DNA from: Bacillota bacterium | Lineage (GTDB): Bacteria > Bacillota > Clostridia > Christensenellales > SZUA-584 | NCBI GenBank assembly: GCA_023397655.1 | Contig: JAEWTW010000010.1 | Location: 137,676-201,675, forward strand | Reading direction: 5' to 3' | Length of the DNA stretch: 64,000 nt | Shown here: positions 1-7,236 of the stretch, piece by piece | How positions within the stretch are numbered: the stretch's first letter is position 1 | Layout: each line of letters opens with the position of its first letter | Notes under the pieces: model-generated | What the model was told of the DNA's origin: nothing | What the model saw: the letters and a program-made list of their open reading frames with translations, nothing else | Databases searched by the model: none | Program-made: the position numbers and the translations under genes

Positions 1-33
1 CAGGGCGATATTGGCAAAATACGGATGTCTGTG

Positions 34-396
34 TTAATTATGAGGGGTCGTCATGGAGCAGCAGACCTCGACCCCGTTTCTTTTCATGTAATCGGCACCC
101 CAGTCATACATAGTGGATAGGATTGGCTTGAGACTAAAGCCCAGATTGGTCAGGGAGTACTCCACCTTAGGCGGGACGACCGGGTAGACCTTGCGAGTCA
201 GCAGATTGTCGCTCTCTAATTCCCGAAGCTGCTGTGTGAGCATCTTGGGGGTGGCTTGCAGTATGAGCTTCTGCAGCTCACCATGGCGAAGCGGACCACT
301 GACAAGGTGCCAAAGAATAAGAGATTTATATTTACCGCCAATCAGCCGTAAAGTAGCGTCAACCGGGCAGTTCAGCCCACTGTAATTGCATTTCAT
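34..396 (-). CDS. HxlR-family winged-helix transcriptional regulator
   Basis: Small DNA-binding regulator of the HxlR type, 120 residues, the usual length for the family. The N-terminus has the family hallmark C-P-V (residues 10-12) followed by a GGKYK segment. A winged helix-turn-helix covers about residues 20-85, including LTQQLRELE and a basic wing. It lies divergently from copA, and a palindrome between the two genes overlaps both promoters, so it probably represses or senses for the copper genes. Cys3 and Cys10, and the CC pair near the C-terminus, could bind metal or respond to thiol stress; that is inference. The start is supported by a GGAGG-type site upstream. Family call is firm; the inducer is unknown. 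Confidence 0.88.
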   Translation of the reverse strand: MKCNYSGLNCPVDATLRLIGGKYKSLILWHLVSGPLRHGELQKLILQATPKMLTQQLRELESDNLLTRKVYPVVPPKVEYSLTNLGFSLKPILSTMYDWGADYMKRNGVEVCCSMTTPHN

Positions 397-428
397 TTCC
401 TTATTTCCTCCATAGTATCATATTTGAT

Positions 429-453
429 AGTACTGCACATTATAGTGCGTACT
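429..453. promoter_or_regulatory. Palindromic operator between hxlR and copA
   Basis: Imperfect palindrome: AGTAC (429-433), GCAC (435-438), centre ATTATA (439-444), GTGC (445-448), GTACT (449-453). Its centre, read on the minus strand, is a perfect TATAAT, the likely -10 box of the HxlR gene. Its right end touches the copA -35 box. A second short inverted repeat, TATCA-N4-TGATA (416-429), lies beside it. A winged-helix dimer bound here would block both promoters. Seen in sequence; the role is inferred. Confidence 0.55.
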
Positions 454-480
454 TGTTATATGCTCTGTAATGGTTATAAT
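453..480 (+). promoter_or_regulatory. Probable copA promoter
   Basis: TTGTTA (453-458) and TATAAT (475-480) are separated by 16 bases. Because the -10 box lies downstream of the upstream GTG at 470, translation of copA cannot begin at 470. It must begin at the ATG at 545. Confidence 0.6.
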
Positions 481-544
481 GATAGCACACGGACAGAATT
501 CCGTCAAGGAAACTAGTAAATCATATAAAAGAGGTGTTTTAAGA

Positions 545-3010
545 ATGGATAGTCAGGTATTGAAAATCAGGGGTATGACCTGTGCAGCCTGCGCCCAGCG
601 GATTGAAAAAGCGGTCCGGAAGCTGTCGGGCATTGAGCAGGCTAACGTGAACCTTGCCAGCGAAAAGCTGTTTGTAGAATATGATACGGCCAGCCTTTCG
701 CTGACCACAATCAAAGAGGCCGTCGCTAAGCTGGGCTATGAGGCACTGGAAAATACGAGTAGCAGCAACGTCACGATCCCGATTGGCGGAATGACCTGTG
801 CGGCCTGCGCGCAGAGGGTTGATAAAGCCATACGAAAGTTGTCCGGTGTGGTCAGCGTATCCGTCAACTTTGCCACCGAAAAGGCGACCATCAGCTTTGA
901 TCCGCAGCAGGTAAGGGTATCCGCCCTTAGGGAGGTCATTGAAAAGACCGGCTACAAGGCGCTGGCAGTATCTAAGACCGAAACTGCCGACGAGGACAGA
1001 GTACGTAAACAAAAAGAGATACGCTCGATGTGGATCAAATTCATTGTCGCAGCTGTGTTCACGTTGCCTCTCTTCTACATCGCGATGGTGCCGATGATTA
1101 AATTTGTGCAGCTCCCTTTCCCCAAAGCACTAGACCCGATGAACTTTTCGCTTATTTACGGGCTGATTGAGCTGCTGCTGGTGCTGCCGGTCATCGGCGT
1201 AGGTTATAAATTCTATACCGTGGGATTCAAAGCGCTGATCCGGCGAAGCCCTAATATGGATTCGCTTATCGCCATAGGTACCGCAGCGGCGATGATTTAC
1301 AGTATCTACAATCTGTTTCAGATCGCCGGAGGCAATTTCAAAGCAGTGGAGTCCTTGTACTTTGAAACAGCGGGCGTCATCATCACGCTGATTATGCTGG
1401 GCAAAACCCTCGAGGCCGTTTCCAAGGGGCGTACTAGCGAAGCAATCAAAAAGCTGATGGGGCTCGCGCCAAAAACAGCCATCATCATACAGGATGGGTT
1501 GGAAAAAGAGATCCCCATCGACGAGGTGGAGATAGGCGACATCATAATCGTCAAACCCGGCGCTAAGATACCTGTGGACGGCACCGTGCTGGAAGGGCAT
1601 ACCGCGATCGACGAGTCGATGCTGACCGGCGAAAGCATGCCGGTGGACAAAAAGGCCGGCGACATGGTATACGCCGCTTCGCTGAACACCAACGGGACCA
1701 TTCAGTTCAAGGCCGAGAAGATCGGCTCCGACACGGCTCTGGCACAGATCATTAAGCTGGTGGAGGATGCCCAAGGCTCCAAAGCCCCGATAGCGAAGAT
1801 GGCCGATATCGTGTCCGGCTACTTCGTGCCCATCGTCTGCATCATCGCGTTGGTCGCGGGAGTCGCGTGGTTCTTCGGCAGCCGGGACGTGGAGTTCGCG
1901 CTGACGATATTCATCTCGATACTCGTTATCGCCTGCCCTTGCGCGCTCGGCCTCGCGACGCCGACAGCCATCATGGTGGGCACCGGCAAGGGTGCGGAAA
2001 ACGGCATACTGATCAAGGGCGGTGAGGCGCTGGAGACCGCGCATAAGATCAATACCATCGTGTTTGACAAGACCGGCACCATCACTGAAGGCAAACCGAC
2101 GGTGACGGACGTGCTGACATCCGGGGGCACCGATGCGGATACCCTGCTGCAGATCACGGCGTCGGCGGAAAAGGGCTCCGAGCATCCGCTCGGCCAGGCT
2201 ATTGTGCAGAACGCTCAGGACAAAGGGCTGGAGTTTTTGAAGGTAGACAGCTTTGAGGCCATCACCGGACGGGGCATCGAAAGCGCGATAAACGGCCAGG
2301 CTATACTTGCCGGAAACCGCAAGCTGATGGAGGAAAGGAACATTTCGCTAACTGGATGGGAGGAAGCGTCGGACCGGCTGGCGGAGGAAGGCAAGACGCC
2401 GATGTATGTCGCGATAGATGGCGCTCTGGCGGGCATTATCGCGGTAGCGGACGTGGTGAAGCAGAGCAGCCGAGCGGCCATAGAAAGCCTGCACAGCATG
2501 GGCATTGAGGTGGCGATGATCACCGGCGACAACAAGAAGACCGCCGCCGCCATCGCCCGCGAGGTGGGCATCGACCGGGTGCTGGCCGAGGTGCTACCGC
2601 AAGACAAATCCAACGAGGTCAAAAAGCTGCAAAGCGAAGGCTGCAAGGTCGCCATGGTGGGCGACGGCATCAACGACGCGCCTGCGCTGGCTCAGGCCGA
2701 CATCGGCATCGCAATCGGCTCCGGCACCGATGTGGCGATGGAGTCGGCGGATATCGTGCTAATGAGGTCGGACCTGATGGATGTGCCAACGGCCGTCAAC
2801 CTCAGCAAGAGGACCATTCGAAACATCAAGCAGAACCTGTTCTGGGCATTCGGGTATAACGTCATCGGTATTCCCATCGCGGCCGGTGTGCTGTATCTGT
2901 TCGGCGGCCCGCTGCTCAATCCGATCCTCGCAGCGGCGGCCATGAGTTTGAGTTCAGTATCAGTGTTGTCAAATGCGCTGAGATTAAAAAGATTTAAGGC
3001 ATCACGCTAA
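545..3010 (+). CDS. copA: Copper-exporting P1B-type ATPase
   Basis: Membrane ATPase that exports Cu(I), 821 residues from the chosen ATG at 545, which has GAGGTG eight bases upstream. Two N-terminal heavy-metal domains each carry GMTCAAC (Cys13/Cys16 and Cys85/Cys88). Transmembrane segments, the TGES actuator motif (about 361-364), the CPC metal-binding motif in the membrane (464-466), the phosphorylated Asp508 in DKTGT, the SEHPLG His-Pro motif and a GDGINDAP hinge follow in the normal order. All catalytic residues are intact. A lipoprotein and the chaperone gene copZ follow in the same direction with short gaps, forming a copper-resistance operon. The CPC and CAAC motifs favour copper (or silver) over zinc. 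Confidence 0.96.
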   Translation: MDSQVLKIRGMTCAACAQRIEKAVRKLSGIEQANVNLASEKLFVEYDTASLSLTTIKEAVAKLGYEALENTSSSNVTIPIGGMTCAACAQRVDKAIRKLSGVVSVSVNFATEKATISFDPQQVRVSALREVIEKTGYKALAVSKTETADEDRVRKQKEIRSMWIKFIVAAVFTLPLFYIAMVPMIKFVQLPFPKALDPMNFSLIYGLIELLLVLPVIGVGYKFYTVGFKALIRRSPNMDSLIAIGTAAAMIYSIYNLFQIAGGNFKAVESLYFETAGVIITLIMLGKTLEAVSKGRTSEAIKKLMGLAPKTAIIIQDGLEKEIPIDEVEIGDIIIVKPGAKIPVDGTVLEGHTAIDESMLTGESMPVDKKAGDMVYAASLNTNGTIQFKAEKIGSDTALAQIIKLVEDAQGSKAPIAKMADIVSGYFVPIVCIIALVAGVAWFFGSRDVEFALTIFISILVIACPCALGLATPTAIMVGTGKGAENGILIKGGEALETAHKINTIVFDKTGTITEGKPTVTDVLTSGGTDADTLLQITASAEKGSEHPLGQAIVQNAQDKGLEFLKVDSFEAITGRGIESAINGQAILAGNRKLMEERNISLTGWEEASDRLAEEGKTPMYVAIDGALAGIIAVADVVKQSSRAAIESLHSMGIEVAMITGDNKKTAAAIAREVGIDRVLAEVLPQDKSNEVKKLQSEGCKVAMVGDGINDAPALAQADIGIAIGSGTDVAMESADIVLMRSDLMDVPTAVNLSKRTIRNIKQNLFWAFGYNVIGIPIAAGVLYLFGGPLLNPILAAAAMSLSSVSVLSNALRLKRFKASR

Positions 3011-3027
3011 GAAAGGAAGGTAAAATA

Positions 3028-3759
3028 ATGAGAAAAATTTCAAAACGGATTGTATTTGTATTGGCAGGAGCCGTGGCAGCGGTATCTCTTACCGCCTGTG
3101 CGCAGCTGGACGTGGTCGGGAAGGAGTCCATCAATTCATTCAACGCAGTATTGGGTGCATCGGGTGATAACGTGAAAGCCGATGAACTGAATGTCGGATG
3201 GGCGTTGACCGCGCCGGATGACTCGGCGCGCTTCATTTGGAGCGAGGATTACAGCATAGCACCTCTGCACGATGTTATGCTCGAGTTTGATGCGCAGCCG
3301 TTCCTTGACGCAGGGCTGGACCCCAGTAAACTGCCCGACAATTACGCCTTCTATGAAGGTGAAACGATGGGCGAAATGGGAAGTAAAATGCTGATGGTTG
3401 GAAAAAAACTGGGCAAAGATAAGCTCAAGTACAACGGCGATCCCACGCCGCTGGCTGCCTACGAGCAGATTGTAGGCAAGTACCGCGATTCCATCAACTA
3501 CCACACAACCTTGGATCACTATGGCGTGAAATTGGGCGACGGTAATATGTTCGAGTGGGCGAAGGACATGAAAACCAACGGCTACGATAATAGCGTTCAG
3601 GACAAAGATATCGTGTTTGTGCTGAATCCAGAACCGCTCATCGCGGCGGGTGTGGATCCTGAAAAGGTTGAGGGCTGGGCATATGCGCAGGTTCCCATAG
3701 AGGAAAATGGGAAAACAACGCAGGTGTGGAAGTTGCTGAAGCCGTTTGATTTACAATAA
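3028..3759 (+). CDS. Putative lipoprotein of the copper operon, function unknown
   Basis: 243 residues with a lipoprotein signal: KR-rich start, hydrophobic stretch and lipobox LTAC (Cys24). The mature part has no family I recognise. It is acidic and contains two related passages, FDAQPFLDAGLDPSKL and LNPEPLIAAGVDPEKV, which suggests an internally duplicated fold. A GAAAGGAAGG ribosome binding site precedes the ATG. It lies 17 bases after copA and 21 bases before copZ, so it is probably co-transcribed and may handle copper outside the membrane; that is only inference. The mature sequence has few Met, His or Cys residues, so a direct copper-binding role is not evident. Confidence 0.75.
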   Translation: MRKISKRIVFVLAGAVAAVSLTACAQLDVVGKESINSFNAVLGASGDNVKADELNVGWALTAPDDSARFIWSEDYSIAPLHDVMLEFDAQPFLDAGLDPSKLPDNYAFYEGETMGEMGSKMLMVGKKLGKDKLKYNGDPTPLAAYEQIVGKYRDSINYHTTLDHYGVKLGDGNMFEWAKDMKTNGYDNSVQDKDIVFVLNPEPLIAAGVDPEKVEGWAYAQVPIEENGKTTQVWKLLKPFDLQ

Positions 3760-3780
3760 TATAATAAAGGAGATTACCCT

Positions 3781-3990
3781 ATGGATAAAACAATTTTATA
3801 TGTCGATGGCATGTCCTGTGACCATTGCGTTAGAGCGGTTACAAATGCAGTAGGAGCATTGCCGGGTGTGGCCGGCGTATCGGTGGACTTAAAAAACAAA
3901 ACCGTAACAGTTGAGTACGATCCCGTCATGGTGACACTTGATAAAATAAGGTTTGAGATTGAAGATCAAGGTTACGATATAGTTGGATAG
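3781..3990 (+). CDS. copZ: Copper chaperone, single heavy-metal-associated domain
   Basis: 69 residues, the full length of a CopZ-type chaperone. The ferredoxin-like HMA fold carries GMSCDHC (Cys13 and Cys16), and the C-terminus ends in the usual GYDIVG. Such proteins hold Cu(I) in the cytoplasm and pass it to the HMA domains of CopA, encoded upstream in the same operon. An AAAGGAG site precedes the ATG. MSCDHC instead of the MTCAAC of the CopA domains is normal for chaperones. Confidence 0.93.
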   Translation: MDKTILYVDGMSCDHCVRAVTNAVGALPGVAGVSVDLKNKTVTVEYDPVMVTLDKIRFEIEDQGYDIVG

Positions 3991-3997
3991 GTTTTGG

Positions 3998-4031
3998 GAA
4001 CCGGGAATCGAATCCTGACGATTTCCGGTTC
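3998..4031 (+). terminator. Hairpin after copZ, possible terminator
   Basis: Inverted repeat GAACCGG (3998-4004) / CCGGTTC (4025-4031), with further TCG/CGA pairing inside. It directly follows the copZ stop, so it probably ends the copper operon. No clean T-run follows, so intrinsic termination is not certain. Confidence 0.45.
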
Positions 4032-4061
4032 TACTTACTTATATCTCAGAAGGGTATTATC

Positions 4062-4775
4062 ATGATGGAAAAGAGTATATTAGTTGTAGATAGTGACCCG
4101 CATACATTAAAGGCAATAACCTCTCAATTTTCAAATAAAGGATTTAGAGTTTTTGCAGCTGATGACGGGTCAAAAGCTTTGAAAATATTGAATATAGAAA
4201 AAATTTCATTAATTATCTTAGAGCCTTTGATAATGGGTTCATCGGGTGAGGATATCTGTAAATCAATTCGAACAAAGTCTAATATACCGATTATAATGCT
4301 CTCTGCAAAAACAAAAGAAAGCGATTTGCTCGAAGGGCTACGGATTGGAGCAGATGATTATATAACTAAACCTTTCAGCATTAGAGTACTTTATGCCAAG
4401 GTACTAGCTGTACTTCGCAGAGCAGGAAATACGTCCAGTTACTTTAATGCAATAAAATCTTTCAACGATGGAGCTTTAGTCATCGATTTTGACCAAAAAA
4501 CGATTCATAGAAATCTGACTTCTGTAAGTTTGACCATTGGTGAATTCAAATTATTGACCTCACTTGTTAAATATCCAGGGAAAGTCTTTTCTCGAAAAGA
4601 ACTAATATATACTGCATTTGGAGGCAAAATACGGGGTAGCGACAGATCTATTGATACTTATATAAAAAACATCCGAAATAAGATCGAGGACGACCCTAAA
4701 GAACCTCATTATATACTAACTCAATATGGATATGGTTATAAATTTGGCGGCAGGTGCTCACAAGAAAAAAATTAA
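4062..4775 (+). CDS. OmpR-family response regulator, atypical receiver (Asp to Glu)
   Basis: 237 residues: receiver domain (about 5-118) and OmpR/PhoB-type winged-helix DNA-binding domain (about 140-230, with SVSLTIGEFKLL and YGYGYKF). The receiver keeps Asp10 and Asp12 near the start, the Ser of MLSAKT, and the TKP lysine. The position that normally carries the phospho-accepting Asp (LD at the end of beta-3) is Glu54, in IILEPLIMG. Glu here can mimic phosphorylation, so the protein may be constitutively active or phosphorylation-independent. No histidine kinase is nearby. It is A+T-rich compared with the copper genes and marks the left side of the accessory island. Its target is unknown. Confidence 0.85.
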   Translation: MMEKSILVVDSDPHTLKAITSQFSNKGFRVFAADDGSKALKILNIEKISLIILEPLIMGSSGEDICKSIRTKSNIPIIMLSAKTKESDLLEGLRIGADDYITKPFSIRVLYAKVLAVLRRAGNTSSYFNAIKSFNDGALVIDFDQKTIHRNLTSVSLTIGEFKLLTSLVKYPGKVFSRKELIYTAFGGKIRGSDRSIDTYIKNIRNKIEDDPKEPHYILTQYGYGYKFGGRCSQEKN

Positions 4776-5188
4776 TGATGTTACGCATTGATAATTAAAA
4801 TTTTTGCCCCCCAGGCGGCATGCCTATAGTTCAAATGTATCTTGGGCAAGATTAAAAGACCATGTTAGAGATAATTACGACTTCATCTGTGCTAAACTCA
4901 TCTAAATGCGCTCGTTTACACATTTATATTCCAAAGTGTAGTAAAAATGTAGTAATAACCTCGATACGAAGAGAGACCTTCTATATTTGATCTTTTGCCA
5001 AACCGGTAAAAAGGCTAAACCAGTTTTATTATATAATATTTAGGCGTTAGCTTGCATAAGAATGTGAGCACATTATTTGGATAATGTGCAGGACTCGAGA
5101 CCGTACCGAATTTCGCGTATGCCTCCGACAGAGTGTAAGATAGAAGCTCTGGAACGTAGGTAAATCCAAATTGTCTTACGCTTAAAAG
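4776..5188. other. Gene-free, A+T-rich stretch with small inverted repeats
   Basis: About 413 bases between two convergent genes with no supportable coding frame. It contains a 9-base inverted repeat GCACATTAT (5068-5076) / ATAATGTGC (5081-5089) with loop TTGG. A weaker pair (GTGTAAGA near 5133, TCTTACGC near 5174) encloses the rest. No T-run, riboswitch or tRNA was recognised. It may be a scar at the island edge or hold an unrecognised RNA. Confidence 0.4.
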
Positions 5189-5503
5189 CTAACGAATGCT
5201 CATATAACTTAGCGGAAGGAGACGTCTAATCGAATCTCTATCTGAATGACACTCAAGTATTGATTCCATAGCTTCCATTTGAGATTCGGTGAATTGGGCC
5301 TGATATATTTCATTTTCATACTGGTAAATTTCAATAAATTCAAAAACAGAATTAATGAGATCATCTACGGCTTCGTCAATGTTCGGGCCTTCACCATACA
5401 AAGGTAAATTTATTAGGCTTATTGTAACTGTCCCAAAACCAATATTATATGTAATTTCAATCCGTAGCTTGTTCATCTTTATTAATACTTCATCTCTCGT
5501 CAT
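5189..5503 (-). CDS. Small HicB-like protein, second gene of a toxin-antitoxin-like pair
   Basis: 104 residues. The first half reads as a HicB-type alpha/beta fold: strand ITYNIGFGTVTISLINLP, then GEGPNIDEAVDDLINSVFEFIE, much like the strand plus '(T)GDTxEEAxxNAxEAL' helix of HicB antitoxins. The second half is helical. No HicA-like or RelE-like toxin motif is visible. It overlaps the upstream RelB/DinJ-like gene by 14 bases and is therefore probably translated with it. Whether it is a toxin, an antitoxin or a partner protein cannot be decided from sequence. Confidence 0.6.
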   Translation of the reverse strand: MTRDEVLIKMNKLRIEITYNIGFGTVTISLINLPLYGEGPNIDEAVDDLINSVFEFIEIYQYENEIYQAQFTESQMEAMESILECHSDRDSIRRLLPLSYMSIR

Positions 5504-5843
5504 TTACATATTTTTTCTTTCCGTCTGGGTATAGTAAATAGACTTCCTTTCTTTCTCCGTCATATTCAACAACAGGATTACCTTTATTGAGCTTATTCCT
5601 GATTTCATCCTTAACGGCTTTCTGGAAAATGTCTGTTATATCTTCAATAGTGTAATTCAAAACAAACGGTCGACTTTTTATACTTATATCGAACGGTATT
5701 GCAGACTCACTAACTGCTTTGCGAAGAAAGAGATTTATTGCAGTGGTCATGTTCATTCCCAGTTGCAAAAACAAGCTATCGGCAGACTCTTTTAACTCTT
5801 TATCAACTCGCACTGAAACCTTTACTTCATCCACTTTTTTCAT
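5490..5843 (-). CDS. RelB/DinJ-family antitoxin-like protein with C-terminal extension
   Basis: 117 residues. The N-terminus is a ribbon-helix-helix of the RelB/DinJ class: VKVSVRVDKELKESADSLF, then LGMNMTTAINLFLRKAV and IPFDI, which is the DinJ signature. A C-terminal extension of about 40 residues ends in EVYLLYPDGKKKYVN. An AGAGG site lies seven bases before the ATG, and TATAAT on the minus strand lies at 5877-5882. DinJ proteins normally neutralise a YafQ/RelE nuclease encoded immediately downstream. Here the downstream gene is HicB-like instead, so the usual toxin is missing or unrecognised. Confidence 0.75.
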   Translation of the reverse strand: MKKVDEVKVSVRVDKELKESADSLFLQLGMNMTTAINLFLRKAVSESAIPFDISIKSRPFVLNYTIEDITDIFQKAVKDEIRNKLNKGNPVVEYDGERKEVYLLYPDGKKKYVNDER

Positions 5844-5876
5844 AGCGTAACCTCTGAAAAGTTAATTCCTTTTAGT

Positions 5877-5882
5877 ATTATA
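5877..5882 (-). promoter_or_regulatory. -10 box of the RelB-like/HicB-like pair
   Basis: Perfect TATAAT on the minus strand, 34 bases upstream of the RelB-like ATG. No good -35 was seen, which is common in autoregulated toxin-antitoxin operons. Confidence 0.4.
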
Positions 5883-6096
5883 CTCTATTTTTCTATGGCT
5901 GAACATTATTAGGCGATTATATCTTCTTTTGCGCAGAAATAATACAAAATCAATGTTACTTTTCTTCAACTATCGGTTTTAGAACACAGCTGCAAAGATG
6001 GACGTTATATGGATAATGTTCAATTGGTATTTCTACTTTTTATTAGGGCAAAGCTGCCTCAGCTCTGCCACTTGAACCTACGATGATAAGATTATG

Positions 6097-7236
6097 CTAA
6101 CCTTTTATAGACCGATATTGCTTGTTAACAAACCTAGGAACATTTGAAATCAAATCAAAAACTGGATACGGGTCTTCAATAAAATTTCTTAATGTATAGT
6201 TACCTGAAGAATCAAAAGATTTTAATGGGGTTTCCAAAGAACCCTGACTTAGATGTACTAATTTATTTCTGATTGTCTTTATAACATCATCAAAGTCAAC
6301 TGGTAGAATATCTGGGGTAAGAAATTTCTCTTTGTTCCTAGCAATATTTAAAGCTTCCCCAAGGCCATTTACTCTTTTTTGGGCTACATGCTCAATCTGA
6401 TCGCTTGATAGGTGATCGACTATGCAATTGCAATCTTTTAATACAAGCTCATAATTATTATCTAAATTCTGAACACGCTTTATCTTAATTGGAAAGGGAC
6501 TTCTTCCACCAGTAGAATTTAAAAATTCACTTGTAGACTTTGGCATAGTCTGGGGAAAGCTTAATGTATATTTACCTCCATCTGCCTCCACATAACCCTT
6601 TTCATATTTATAAAGATCATTGGGATTAACTCTTGGATTAAAGCTATATCCTTTTGATTCCAAGACGTCTCTGAGTGTTGCCTCCATTATTATTGACATC
6701 AATGTTGCTGAAACAGAAAACATCTTTTGTTGATATGCAATAATTGCGCTATGCATATATTCTACAATATAATCAGGAACCACTTCTTCAAAGTTTTCAT
6801 TATATAAATCGGCGAAAATTTTATACGATAGGGAATCAACATTGACAATCCATTGGGCCGTAAGTATTCGTTCATCTGAATAAGTAATATTCACTGTTGG
6901 ATTAACAGTTTTAAAAGAAATTTTCTTAATCAGATCAGCTGTAATTATACCGGGAATACCTCCTTTATAATTTATTTGCCGTATGATCTCATTCATTAAT
7001 CTCAAGGCCGTTTCAGTACCTTTTAAAACATTTGCAAACTTTATCTGTTGCCGGATTTCTTCATGTTTTTGTGAATATTCTGATTCATTAGTTGGTACTG
7101 AAAAATTCTTATCTGTTGCATCACATACAACTTTCATTGCATCGAAGATTAAGTAATCATTTCCGATTAACATATTATAAACATTAGTATAAGTTTCTAA
7201 AATGCTCTCCGTTGGTATTGGAAAAAGTAAGTTCAT
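6097..7236 (-). CDS. HEPN-motif protein, last gene of the restriction operon
   Basis: 379 residues, not a family I can name. Near the C-terminus is TIRNKLVHLS: Arg323-x4-His328, the Rx4-6H signature of HEPN ribonucleases, set in a helix. Residues about 160-195 (AIIAYQQKMFSVSATLMSIIMEATLRDVLES) resemble the first helices of HEPN-like abortive-infection proteins. The middle (about 205-265) is a less helical, probably structured insert. There is no signal peptide or membrane segment. Its ATG overlaps the stop of the upstream nuclease/methylase-like gene by four bases (ATGA), so the two are translationally coupled. I infer an RNA-cutting or regulatory effector controlled by that partner. The HEPN call rests on one motif and its context. 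Confidence 0.6.
   Translation of the reverse strand: MNLLFPIPTESILETYTNVYNMLIGNDYLIFDAMKVVCDATDKNFSVPTNESEYSQKHEEIRQQIKFANVLKGTETALRLMNEIIRQINYKGGIPGIITADLIKKISFKTVNPTVNITYSDERILTAQWIVNVDSLSYKIFADLYNENFEEVVPDYIVEYMHSAIIAYQQKMFSVSATLMSIIMEATLRDVLESKGYSFNPRVNPNDLYKYEKGYVEADGGKYTLSFPQTMPKSTSEFLNSTGGRSPFPIKIKRVQNLDNNYELVLKDCNCIVDHLSSDQIEHVAQKRVNGLGEALNIARNKEKFLTPDILPVDFDDVIKTIRNKLVHLSQGSLETPLKSFDSSGNYTLRNFIEDPYPVFDLISNVPRFVNKQYRSIKG

Noticed and set aside
470..544. Upstream GTG start for copA giving 25 extra residues
   Set aside because: The codon lies upstream of the TATAAT at 475-480, and the ATG at 545 has a good ribosome site and the first HMA domain right after it.
1130..2185. Minus-strand frame of 351 codons inside copA
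   Set aside because: Antisense shadow of a fully conserved ATPase; no family signal.
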